A stretch of DNA of 64,000 bases from Dermanyssus gallinae (lineage: Eukaryota; Arthropoda; Arachnida; Mesostigmata; Dermanyssidae): the NCBI GenBank assembly GCA_003439945.1, contig QVRM01000484.1, positions 930,001 to 994,000 of the forward strand. The letters run 5' to 3'. The position numbers and the translations under genes are program-made. The notes beneath the pieces were generated by a model that worked only from the letters and a program-made list of their open reading frames with translations, was not told where the DNA came from and ran no database searches. This document shows positions 23,471-35,275 of the stretch, piece by piece. Numbering within the stretch: the first letter of the stretch is position 1; each line of letters starts with the position of its first letter.

Positions 23471-25749
23471 AACCAACTGGTTCTTAGAATCAGCGTTTTT
23501 CTTATTCTCCGTAGAACCAGCCGGTTCTCAGAACCAGAGTTGTTCTCGTTCTCCTTAGAGCCAGCGTTTTTATCATTCTCCTTAGAACCAGCCGGTCTTT
23601 ATTACCAGCGTTTTCCTCATTCTCCTAGAAACCAGCCGGTTCTTAGAACCAGAGTTCCCCTCATTCTTCTTAGAACTAGCCGGTTTTTAGAACCAGAGTT
23701 TTTCTCGTTCTCCTTAGAGCCAGCGTTTTTCCCATTCTTCATAGAAATAGAGTTTTCCTCATTCTTCTTAGAACCAGTCGGCTCTTACACCCAGATTTTC
23801 CTCATTCTCCAGCGTTTTCCTCGTTTACCTTGGAACCAGCGGGCCCTTAGAACAGCGTTTTTCTCATTCTTCTTAGAACTAGCTGGCCCTTAGAACCAGC
23901 GTTTTTCTTATTCTCCTTAGAACCGGTTTTTAGATCTAGAGTTTTTCTCGTTCTCCTTAGAGCCACCGTTTTTCTCATTTTCCTTAGAACCAGAGTTTTC
24001 CTCTTTTTCCTTAGAAACATCCTGTTTCTAGAATCAGCGTTTTACTCATTCTCCTCAGAACCAACGGGTCCTTTTTATCAGCGTTTTTCTCATTCTCCTT
24101 AGAACCAGCTGGCCCGTAGAACCAACATTTTTCTCATTCTTCTTAGAACCAACCGGTCCTTAGAACCAGCCGGTTCTTAGAACCAACGTTTTCCTCATTC
24201 TTCTTAGAACCAGTGGGACCTTAACCCCTGTGTTTTCCTAATTTTTCTTAGAACAGCCGGTTCTTAGAACCAGAGCTTTTCTCGTTCCTCTTAGAACCAG
24301 CGTTTTTCTCATTGACCTTAGAACTAGCGAGTCCTTAGAACAGCGTCTTCCTCGTTTTTCATAGAACCAGCTGGTTCTTAGAACCAGCGTTTTTCTTATT
24401 CTCCGTAGAACCAGCCGGCTCTTAGAACTAGTGTTTTCCTCATTCTCCTTAGAGCCAGCCGGTCTTTAGAACCAGCGTTTTTCTCATTCTCCTTAGAACC
24501 AGCCGGTTCCTAGAACCAGCGTTTTTCTTATTCTCCATAGAACCAGCCGGTTCTTAGAACCAGAGTTGTTCTCGTTCTCCTTAGAGCCAGAGTTTTCCTT
24601 ATTTTTCTTAAAACCAGTCGACTCTTACACCCTGATTTTCTCATTCTCCAGCGTTTTCCTCATTTACCTTGGAACCAGCGGGTCCTTAGAACAGCGTTTT
24701 CCTCATTTTTCTTAGAACCAGCTGGATTTTAGAACAAGCGTTTTTCTCATTCTTCTTAGAACCAGCTAGCCCTTAGAACCAGCGTTTTTATCATTCTCCT
24801 TAGAACCAGCCGGTAGAACGGTCTTTAGAACCAGCGTTTTCCTCATTCTCCTCAAAACCAGCCGGTTCTTAGAACCAGAGTTCTCCTCATTCTTCTTAGA
24901 ACCAGCCGGTTTTTAGAACCAGAGTTTTTCTCGTTCTCCTTAGAGCCAGCGTTTTCCCCATTCTTCGTAAAAATAGTTTTCCTCATTCTTCTTAGAACCA
25001 GGCGGCTCTTACACCCAGATTTTTCTTATTCTCCAGCGTTTTCCTCATTTACCTTGGAACCAGCGGGTCCTTAGAACAGCATTTTCCTCATTCTTCTTAA
25101 AACCAGCTGGTTTTTAGAACAAGCGTTTTTCTCATTCTTCTTAGAACCAGCTGGCCCTTAGAACTAGCGTTTTTCTTATTCTCCTTAGAACCGGTTTTTA
25201 GAACCAGAGTTTTTCTCGTTCTCCTTAGAGCCACCGTTTTTCTCATTTTCCGTAAAACCAAAATTGTCCTCTTTTTCCTTAGAACCAGCCTGCTTCTAGA
25301 ATCAGCGTTTTACTCATTCTCCTCAGAACCAACGGGTCCTTTGTATCAGCGTTTTTATCATTCTGCTTAGAACCAGCTGGCCCGTAGAACCAACATTTTT
25401 CTCATTCTTCTTAGAACCAGTCGGTCCTTAGAACCAGCCGGTTCTTAGAACCAGCGTTTTCCTCATTCTTTTTTGAACCAGCCGGTTCTTAGAACCAGCG
25501 TTTTCCTCATTCTTCTTAGAACCAGTGGGACCTTAGAACCTGCGTTTTCCTCATTTTTCTTAGAACAGCCGGTTCTTGGAACCAGAGTTTTTCTCGTTTC
25601 TTTTAGAACCAGCCGGTTCTAAGAACTAGAGTTTTTCTTGTTCTCCTTAAAACCAGCGTTTTCCTCATTCTTCTTAGAACCAGCCGGTTTTTAGAACCAG
25701 CGTTTTCCTTATTCTTCTTAGAACCAGCCGGTTCTTAGAACCAGAGTTT

Positions 25750-27883
25750 TCCTCATTCTCCTTAGAACCAACCGGTTTTTAGAAACAGAGTTTTTATCGT
25801 TCTTCTTAGATCTAGCGTTTTTCTCATTGTCCTTAGAACCCGAGTTTTCCTCATTCTCCTTGAAACCAGCCGGTTCTTAGAACTAGAGTTTTTCTCGTTC
25901 TCCTTAGAGCCAGCGTTTTTCTCATTTTCCTTAGAACCAGAGTTTTCCTCATTCTCCTTGGAACCAGCCGGTTCTTAGAAGTAGAGTTTTTCTCGTTCTC
26001 CTTAGAACCAGCGTTTTTCTCATTTTCCTTAGAACCAGAGTTTTCTTCATTCTCCATAGAGACCAGTGGATTCTTAGAACCAGCGTTTTCCTCCTTCGCC
26101 TTAGTACCAGTGGGTTCTTAGAACCGGAGTTTTCCTCATTCTCCTTAAAACAAGCGTTTTTATTTTTTCCTTTGAGCCAGTAGGTTCTTAGGACCAGCGT
26201 GTTCCTCATTCTCCTTAGAACCAGCGGGTCCTTAGAGTCAACGCTTATCTCATTCTCCTTAGAACCAGCCGGTCCTTAGAACGAGCGTTTTCCAAATTGT
26301 TCTCCTTAGAACCAGCCGGGTCTTCAAACTAGCATTTTCCTCATTCTCTTTTGAACCAGCCGGTACTTAGGACCAGCGTTTTTATCATTCTCCTTAGAAC
26401 CAGAGTTTTTATCATTCTCCTTAGAACCAGCCGGTTCTTAGAACCAGAGCTTCTCCAATTTCCTTAGAACCAGCCAGTTTTTAGAACTCGAGTTTTTTTC
26501 ATTCTCCTCAGATCAAGCCGGTTCTTAGAACAAGAGTTTTCTGGTTCTTCTTAGAACCAGCGTTTTTCTCATTTATCTTAGAACCAGCCGGTTCTTACAA
26601 CCAGCGTTTCTCTCATTCTCTGTAGAACCAGTCTGGCCTTAATACCAGCGTTTTTATCATCCTTCTTAAAAATAGCCGGTCCTTAGAACCAGCGTTTTCT
26701 TATTTTCCCTAAAATCAGTTGGTTCATAGAACCAGAGTTTTTCTCGTTCTCCTTAGAACCAGCGTTTTCCTCATTCTCCTTAGAACCAGCCGTTTTGCTC
26801 ATTCTCCTTAGAACCAGCCGGTTCTTAGAAGCAGCATTCCTTATTCTTCTTAAATCCAGCCGGTTTATAGAACCAGCGTTTTCCTCATTCTCGTTTAAAC
26901 CATTTGGTCCTTAGACCTTGCGATTTTCTCATTCCCCTTAAAACTAGCTAGTTCTCAGAACCAGCCGGTTTTTAGAACCAGAGTTTTTCTCATTCTCCTT
27001 ATAACCAGCCGGTTCTTAGAACTAGAGTTTTTCTGATTCTCCTTAGAACCAGCCAGTTCTTAAAACCAGAGTTTTTCTCGCTCTCCTTCGAACTAGCGTT
27101 TTCCGCATTCTCCGTAGAACCAACCGGTTCTCATAACCAGCGTTTTTCTCATTCTCCTTAGAACCAGCCGGTTCTTAGGACCAGGATTATCCTTATTCTC
27201 CTTAGAACCAGCCGGTTCTTAGGACCAGGATTATCCTCATTCTCCTTATAACCATCCGGTTCTTACAATCAGAGTTTTTCTCTTTCTCCATAGGACCAGC
27301 GTTTTCCTCATTCTCCTTGAAACCGGCCGGTCCTTAGAACCAGCGTTTTTCTCATTCTCTTTAAAACCAGCGGGTCCTTAAAACCGGGTTTTCTTCATTC
27401 TTTTTAGAACCAGCCGGTTCTTAGAAACAGTGGTTTTTATTCTTCCTAGAACCAGCGTTTTCCTCATTCTCGTTTAAACCATTTGGTTCTTAGAACCTGC
27501 GATTTTCTCATTCTCCTTAAAACCAGCTGGTTCTTAGAACCAGCCGGTTCTTAGAATCAGAGTTTTTCTCATTCTCCTTATAACCAGCCGGTTCTCAGAA
27601 CTAGAGTTTTTCTAATTCTCCTTAGAACCAGCCAGTTCTTAAAACCAGAGTTTTTCTCGCTCTCCTTATAACTAGCGTTTCCGCATTGTTCATAGAACCA
27701 ACCGGTTCTCATAACCAGCGTTTTCCTCATTCTCATTAGAACCAGCCGGTTCTTAGGACCAGGATTATCCTCATTCTCCTTATAACCATCCGGTTCTTAC
27801 AATCAGAGTTTTTCTCTTTCTCCATAGGACCAGCGTTTTTCTCATTCTCCTTGAAACCAGCCGGTCCTTAGAACCAGCGTTTT
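25750..27883 (+). repeat. 2,133-bp near-perfect tandem duplication in the array, copy 1
   Basis: About 48 consecutive units recur immediately downstream with an offset of 2,133 bp, then 2,134 bp after a one-base indel near 26455. I found only a handful of differences by eye, although neighbouring units differ strongly from one another. Within the block a segment near 26967 recurs about 590 bp on, near 27557, which is an older nested period. Confidence 0.85.
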
Positions 27884-30017
27884 CCTCATTCTCCTTAGAA
27901 CCAACCGGTTTTTAGAAACAGAGTTTTTATCGTTCTTCTTAGATCTAGCGTTTTTCTCATTGTCCTTAGAACCCGAGTTTTCCTCATTCTCCTTGAAACC
28001 AGCCGGTTCTTAGAACTAGAGTTTTTCTCGTTCTCCTTAGAGCCAGCGTTTTTCTCATTTTCCTTAGAACCAGAGTTTTCCTCATTCTCCTTGGAACCAG
28101 CCGGTTCTTTGAAGTAGAGTTTTTCTCGTTCTCCTTAGAACCAGCGTTTTTCTCATTTTCCTTAGAACCAGAGTTTTCTTCATTCTCCATAGAGACCAGT
28201 GGATTCTTAGAACCAGCGTTTTCCTCCTTCGCCTTAGTACCAGTGGGTTCTTAGAACCGGAGTTTTCCTCATTCTCCTTAAAACAAGCGTTTTTATTTTT
28301 TCCTTTGAGCCAGTAGGTTCTTAGGACCAGCGTGTTCCTCATTCTCCTTAGAACCAGCGGGTCCTTAGAGTCAACGCTTATCTCATTCTCCTTAGAACCA
28401 GCCGGTCCTTAGAACGAGCGTTTTCCAAATTGTTCTCCTTAGAACCAGCCGGGTCTTCAAACTAGCATTTTCCTCATTCTCTTTTGAACCAGCCGGTACT
28501 TAGGACCAGCGTTTTTATCATTCTCCTTAGAACCAGAGTTTTTATCATTCTCCTTAGAACCAGCCGGTTCTTAGAACCAGAGCTTCTCCAATTCTCCTTA
28601 GAACCAGCCAGTTTTTAGAACTCGAGTTTTTTTCATTCTCCTCAGATCAAGCCGGTTCTTAGAACAAGAGTTTTCTGGTTCTTCTTAGAACCAGCGTTTT
28701 TCTCATTTATCTTAGAACCAGCCGGTTCTTACAACCAGCGTTTCTCTCATTCTCTGTAGAACCAGTCTGGCCTTAATACCAGCGTTTTTATCATCCTTCT
28801 TAAAAATAGCCGGTCCTTAGAACCAGCGTTTTCTTATTTTCCCTAAAATCAGTTGGTTCTTAGAACCAGAGTTTTTCTCGTTCTCCTTAGAACCAGCGTT
28901 TTCCTCATTCTCCTTAGAACCAGCCGTTTTGCTCATTCTCCTTAGAACCAGCCGGTTCTTAGAAGCAGCATTCCTTATTCTTCTTAAATCCAGCCGGTTT
29001 ATAAAACCAGCGTTTTCCTCATTCTCGTTTAAACCATTTGGTCCTTAGACCTTGCGATTTTCTCATTCCCCTTAAAACTAGCTAGTTCTCAGAACCAGCC
29101 GGTTTTTAGAACCAGAGTTTTTCTCATTCTCCTTATAACCAGCCGGTTCTTAGAACTAGAGTTTTTCTGATTCTCCTTAGAACCAGCCAGTTCTTAAAAC
29201 CAGAGTTTTTCTCGCTCTCCTTCGAACTAGCGTTTTCCGCATTCTCCGTAGAACCAACCGGTTCTCATAACCAGCGTTTTTCTCATTCTCCTTAGAACCA
29301 GCCGGTTCTTAGGACCAGGATTATCCTTATTCTCCTTAGAACCAGCCGGTTCTTAGGACCAGGATTATCCTCATTCTCCTTATAACCATCCGGTTCTTAC
29401 AATCAGAGTTTTTCTCTTTCTCCATAGGACCAGCGTTTTCCTCATTCTCCTTGAAACCGGCCGGTCCTTAGAACCAGCGTTTTTCTCATTCTCTTTAAAA
29501 CCAGCGGGTCCTTAAAACCGGGTTTTCTTCATTCTTTTTAGAACCAGCCGGTTCTTAGAAACAGTGGTTTTTATTCTTCCTAGAACCAGCGTTTTCCTCA
29601 TTCTCGTTTAAACCATTTGGTTCTTAGAACCTGCGATTTTCTCATTCTCCTTAAAACCAGCTGGTTCTTAGAACCAGCCGGTTCTTAGAATCAGAGTTTT
29701 TCTCATTCTCCTTATAACCAGCCGGTTCTCAGAACTAGAGTTTTTCTAATTCTCCTTAGAACCAGCCAGTTCTTAAAACCAGAGTTTTTCTCGCTCTCCT
29801 TATAACTAGCGTTTCCGCATTGTTCATAGAACCAACCGGTTCTCATAACCAGCGTTTTCCTCATTCTCATTAGAACCAGCCGGTTCTTAGGACCAGGATT
29901 ATCCTCATTCTCCTTATAACCATCCGGTTCTTACAATCAGAGTTTTTCTCTTTCTCCATAGGACCAGCGTTTTTCTCATTCTCCTTGAAACCAGCCGGTC
30001 CTTAGAACCAGCGTTTT
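27884..30017 (+). repeat. 2,133-bp near-perfect tandem duplication in the array, copy 2
   Basis: This is the second copy of 25750-27883. Similarity of the long-range kind stops around 30015, where the variants differ (CTCAATCTCC instead of CTCATTCTCC). The older nested 560-590 bp period continues to about 30500. Near-identity could also be an assembly duplication. Confidence 0.85.
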
Positions 30018-32858
30018 TCTCAATCTCCTTAGAACCAGCGTGTCCTTAGAACCGGCGTTTTCTTCATTCTCCTTAGAACCAGCCGGTTTTTAGAAGCAGT
30101 GTACTTCAATCTTCTTAGAACCAGCGTTTTCCTCATTCTCGTTTGAACCATTTGGTTCTTAGAACCTGCGATTTTCTCATGCTCCTTAAAACCGGCTGGT
30201 TCTTAAAACCAGCCGGTTCTTAGAACCAGAGTTTTTCTCATTCTCCTTATAACCAGCCGGTTCTTAGAACTAGAGTTTTTCTAATTCTCCTTAGAACCAG
30301 CCAGTTCTTAGAACCAGTGTTTTTCTCGCTCTCCTTAGAACTAGCGTTTCCGCATTGTTCATAGAACCAACCGGTTCTTAGAACCAGCGTTTTCCTCATT
30401 CTCCTTAGAACCTTTCGGTTCTTAGAACCAAGATTTTCCTCATTCTCCGTATAACCATCCGGTTTTTACAACCAGAATGTTTCTCTTTCTGCATAGAACC
30501 AGCGTTTTTCTCGTTCTCCTTGAAACCAGCCGGTCCTTAGAACCATCGTTTTTCACAATCTCCTTAGAACCAGCGGGTCATTAGAACCGGCGTTTTCCTC
30601 ATTTACCTTAGAACCTGTTAGCACTAGCGTTTTTTCTCATTCCCTTTAGAACCAGTGGGTTCTTAGAACCAGGCGGTTCTTAGAATCAGAGTTTTTCTCA
30701 TTCTTCTTAGTTCCAACCGGTTGCTAAAACCGGAGTTTGTCTCATTCTCTTTAGAACCAGGCGGTTCTTAGAACCAGAGTTTTTCTCATTGTATTTAGAA
30801 CCCGTCAGTTCTTAAAACCAGAGTTTTTTATCATTCTCCTTAGAACCAGCCGGTTCTTAGAACCAGAGTTTTTTCTCATTCTCCTCAGAACCAGCCGGTT
30901 TTTAAAACCAGCATTGTTTTTGTTTTCTATCGAACCAGCGTTTTTCTCATTCTCCTTAGAACCAGTGAGTTCTTAGAACCAGCGTTTTTCTCATTCTCCC
31001 TAAAATCAACGGGCTCTTAGAACCAGCGTTTTTCTCATTCTCCTTAGAACCAGCCGGATTTTAGAACCAACGTTTTTCTCATTCTTCTTAGAACCAGCTA
31101 GCTATTAGAGCAGCGTTTTTCTCATTCTTCTTAAAAGCAGTCGGTTCTTAGAACCAGCGTTATCCTCATTCTCTTTAGAACCAGCCAGTTGCTACAACGA
31201 GCGTTTTTTTTCTTAAAACTAGCCTTTTTTTAGAACCAGCGTTATCCTCCTTCTTCTTAGAACCAGCCAGTTGCTACAACGAGCGTTTTTTTTTGCTTAA
31301 AACTAGCCGATTCATAAAACCATCGTCTTTATTTTCTCCTAAGATCCAGTCGGTTTTTAAAGCCAGCGTTTTTCTCATTCTCTATAAAATCAGTCAGTTA
31401 TTAGAATCAGCGCATCCTTCATTCTCCTTAAAACCAGCCTGCTTTTAGAACCAGCGTTCTCCTTATTCTCTTTAGAATATACCGATCCTTAGAGCCAGCA
31501 GGTTCCTTATGCTACTTAAAAATTAGCCAGTTCTCAGGACCAATGTTTTTCTCGTCCCCCTTAGAACTAGCGATTTCATCAATCTCCTTATAACCAGCGT
31601 TTTTCTAATTCTTGTTAGAACTAGCCGGTTTCTAGTTCGTTCGGTTGTTACAACGAACGTTTTCCTTATTCGTTTTAGAACCAGCCAGTTCTTTAAACCA
31701 GCGATTTCCTTGTTCTTCTTCTTAGAACTAGCGCTTTACATCTTCTCCCAAGAACCAACCGGTCTCTGAACCACGGTTTTCTCATTTTGCTTAGAATCCG
31801 GTCCTAAAAACAGTGTTTTCCTAATTTTTCTTAAAACCTGCCGGTACTTAGAATCAGCGTTTTCTTCATTCTCCTCAGAACCAGCCGGTTTTTAAAACCA
31901 GCGTTGTTCTCATTATCCTTAGAATCAACTGGTTCATAGAACCAATATTTTTCTCGTTCTACTGAAACCTTCGTTCTCCTCATTCTTCTTAAAACCAGTC
32001 GCTCCTTAGAACCAGCGTTTCCTTCATTCTTCTTAGAACCAGCCGGTTCTTAGAGCCAACGTTTTTCTCATTCTCCTTAGAATAAACCGGTTTTTAGAAC
32101 TAATGTTTTTCTCGTTCTCCTTAGAAGCAGCGTTTTCCTCGCTCTTTTTGGAACCACCCAGTCTTTAGAATCAGCGTTTCCTACATTTTCATTAGAACCA
32201 GCCGGTCCTTCGAACCACCATTTTCCTCATTCTCATAAGAACCAGCCGGCAGCCGGTTAAAAACAGCAATTTTCTCATTCTCCTTCAAACCAGCTGGTTC
32301 TTAGAACCAGCGCTTTCCTTATTCTTCTTAGAAACTGCGCACTTCCATTCTTTTTAAAACCAGCGTTTTCCTTATTCTCTTTAGAGCCAGTCGGTTCACA
32401 AAACCAGCCTTGTTCTCATTATCCTTAGAACCAACTGGTTCATAGGACCAATGCTTTTCTCGTTCTACTAAAACCTGCGTTTTCCTCATTCTTCTTAGAA
32501 CCAGCCGCTCCTTAGAACCAGCGTTTACTCCAATCTTCTAAGAACCAGCCTGTTCTCAGAACCATTTTTCTAATTTTCCCTAGAACCAGCCGGTTCTTAG
32601 AATCAATATTTTTCTCGCTCTCCTTAGAGCGAGCGTTTTTCTCATTCTCCTTAAAACCTTCAGAAAAGCGTTTTCCTCATTCTTATTTGAACTAGACGGT
32701 TGTTAGAACAAGCGTATTCCTAAATTATTCGTAGAACTAACCGGTTTATAGAACGAGCGTTTTTCTCATTCTCCTTAGAACCAACCGGTTCTTAACACCA
32801 GCGTTTTATAATTTTTATTAGAATCAGCCGGTTCCTAAAACCAGCGTTTTCCTCATTT

Positions 32859-34595
32859 TACTATAAGCATTATAAGATAAAGCGTTTCTCAATTTAGTGG
32901 GGGTGTCATGTTCGGGAGTTCGGGAAGCGGTGAATGAAGACTTACCCAGAAACTGTCTTGGCGTCCTTTCTAGGCTACATGCAGTACTGTCGGTGGGCCA
33001 TTACGATGCAACCATTTGGCCATGCGCCAGCGGTAAAGGTTGTTTATGTGGCCTTCCGTGCGAAGGCTTTGAGAATCACTGAGAGGTGTCTCCTTAAACC
33101 GTTTGATAATGTAAAACAGATGATGCGCAATATTGTCCCGCTGAGCCTGCGTCAAAGCACTCTTTGGTCACACGCATAAAAAGGGCGGCACGTAAGACAA
33201 CATATAAATTCATCGGTAATATTTATGAAGCTCAGCCGGTTAACTTACCGGGATTCCCCCGTCATGCAGGTAGGATATTTCTGATATGGGTCCTAAACAG
33301 AAGAGCAGTACGACAGCTTACTAACGACCCGTGCTTTATACGCGTAGCTAAATAAACACGTGTCGTGACAAAATAATTCGATAGTCTAAGCAAATTGACA
33401 TTTAGATCGGGTAGCTCTAACGCTGACGTAGCATTTGACTGTTGTGCCATATCTATACCTGTTTAGTAAATATTTCACAAGCAAACTTTGAGCCAAGTTA
33501 GTTTTGCATTATTGCGTGCACGCGAAACTGATTCGAGCTATATATATATATATATATATATACTACACAAGCTTGAATATAAATATAGGTAAAATCATGA
33601 CTAAAACCTGCGCTAAATAGAACATGCTAAATATCGGCTCGCTGAACGTTACAGCTATGCCACAGTGCCAATACACGCCCGCATAAGGGTGCCTAAAATA
33701 AGTTTAAAAGTGGCTGAAAGCAGGCCCTTTGAGTGCAGGGCCATGACAGTGAAATCTTGTTGAGTGTATCTGAAATAGCGACGCTTTCACATGGCCTGAT
33801 CAGACATCAGAGTCGCGACGTTGTTTTCGTCTTCTTTCCTACGTTTGACGGTTCGTTGAGCAATTATCCAGATTCAACAAACAGCTCAGATTAATTCAGT
33901 CGAAAAGCAGCATCAGCCACAACGCAACATTTACATGGTGACGGTAGCGCTGCTTTCGCCAAACAAAGGTAAACGACCTTAAAACGAAAAAATGCCAACA
34001 TAGACAAAAGAGATAGCGACCATCCTCCTTACGGTAAACAGCAGTTGAAACGTTTAGACTGGCTTTGCGGCCTATACGCGTCTTTAGCTAAGATCCTGTC
34101 GACCGTGCGAGCGTATCACGCATACGACCAACCACTAGTTCGTCGTTTATACGGATAGTCTAAAAGTTTGTCACTAGATTGCCGCCAGAAACAGTAGCAT
34201 CAGCAACAATACCAACGGCAACAACAACATCATCAGCATAAACAACAACGACAACAACAACTGCAGCTAAAATATCGCCACCCACACAAGATCAGCTACA
34301 GACCACCGAAACTACCGAATCCAAATGCAGGCAAGCGTACAGAGCTTCTTAGTAGTCACGCCAAATGGAGCGTGCATAGAAACTGCGCGCTTACACCAGC
34401 AAGCCAAATAGTCAACTAGCGAATAGACACGAGGGGCAGATGGTTCTGAATGCAGTCAGTGACCACTAAAGTAGCGAATATATTGATACTGCTCCAATAC
34501 CCTATTTTGTAGCAAGTTAATAGTATCGTCTTCGCTATTTGTTGATGCCATACAGAAGATGCGCGCGCTACCGAAAGCGGAAGCTTTCAACGTCT
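32859..34595. other. no gene recognised; (TA)n and CAA-rich tracts
   Basis: The region holds a (TA)12 tract at 33539-33562 and a CAA/CAG-rich tract at about 34195-34265. A frame at 32934-33179 on the plus strand has no recognisable domain and no support on either side. Confidence 0.4.
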
Positions 34596-34647
34596 GGGTG
34601 GGAGGCTAATATAGCAGACATTGACCCGCTATATTAGCCTCCCACCC
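34596..34647. repeat. perfect 20-bp inverted repeat, 12-nt spacer
   Basis: GGGTGGGAGGCTAATATAGC at 34596-34615 is followed after 12 nt by its exact reverse complement at 34628-34647. It stands immediately upstream of the truncated LINE fragment. It could be a template-switch scar from insertion or a transcribed hairpin. Confidence 0.85.
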
Positions 34648-34654
34648 TATAGAC

Positions 34655-35275
34655 CTCTAATAGTTGCCTGCTCACATCGTCGAGACAGCGCACACAGCCC
34701 TAATTTCTCTTTATGGAGAGGTAGTTGATGTCCGGCGACTGTCCGTCCCGACGGCGCTTTTCTACCTCAAGATTGTTCCAGCGCTGATGTATGGTCTTGA
34801 CAGAGTATGGAAACACCTCACTCGGGCAAACTTTGGTTTGCTTGAAAGGTGTTTTACAATGTACATGAAGCGAGTACTTTGCCTGTCAATGCGGACAAGG
34901 AGCCGCTTTGTGTACCTAATTTGTTGAGATAATTCGATTGAGGTTAAAGACGCCGCGTACAGTACCACTCGAGAGCTTTATCTCGGAATGGGAAAATAAA
35001 GTTGAACAAGTCCGACGAGTTACATAGTTCATGGCTATCATCACCTGGTTTGTTCGAATACGAGCTTCCACAAATAGTACACCGAGTGCGTCTGTCGACT
35101 GTGCTCTCAGGTGTGTACGAAGTTTCATGCGTCTGCCTGCCTGGCCCTTGCGGAGAGATTACTGCACTGCCTTTCTCGAATAACATGCCGCGAGCAGCTG
35201 AATGTATAATTGTCTAATCTGTTTAATTATGTTATATGCATACTCAATATGAGTGAAACAAATACGATGAGTATA
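34655..35275 (+). pseudogene. C-terminal fragment of a LINE ORF2, with deletions (copy 1 of 3)
   Basis: The reading VPTALFYLKIVPALMYGLDRVW, given here in parts as VPTALFYLKIV and ALMYGLDRVW, continues through YMKRVLCLSMRTRSRFV and resembles the region after the RT thumb in non-LTR ORF2 proteins. Compared with the copy at 51.5 kb it lacks about 17 bp near 34921 and about 80 bp near 35022, so the frame is broken. The downstream 3' UTR (to about 35275, GTGAAACAAATACGATGAG) is shared with that copy. The clade is not determined. Confidence 0.7.

Larger units (their letters stand above)
14608..32858 (+). repeat. 18.2-kb minisatellite array of 17-bp and 27-bp modules (44-bp unit)
   Basis: The array is a head-to-tail repeat in one orientation, about 415 unit equivalents. 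The usual unit is module A, TTAGAACCAGCCGGTTC (17 bp), followed by module B, TTAGAACCAG plus CGTTTTTCTCATTCTCC (27 bp). Both begin with the same 10-bp box. AGAACC-AGCC-GGTTCT is an imperfect-centred dyad and GGTTCTTAGAACC is a 13-bp perfect odd palindrome across the A-B junction. Modules usually alternate, but B-B runs (about 23205-23290) and A-A runs (about 22503-22575) occur. Units at both ends (14.6-15.6 and 31.2-32.85 kb) are visibly more degenerate than in the middle, as expected from unequal crossing-over. Long minus-strand frames inside it are periodic artefacts. I recognise no known satellite family. Confidence 0.95.

Noticed and set aside
17152..28342. Long repetitive open frames inside the satellite (for example 23540-23893 plus, 25949-26209 minus)
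   Set aside because: They are periodic translations of the repeat. Because 44 is not a multiple of 3 the frame rotates, and the same peptide pattern appears wherever no stop variant occurs. No start or termination signal supports a protein.
14608..32858. CRISPR array
   Set aside because: The spacing looks regular, but the 'spacers' are themselves the same repeated sequence, the units vary freely and the context is eukaryotic.
14608..32858. Telomeric repeat, because of the TTAG motif
   Set aside because: The arthropod telomere is (TTAGG)n. Here TTAG is followed by AACCAG in a 44-bp unit, with no pure TTAGG run.
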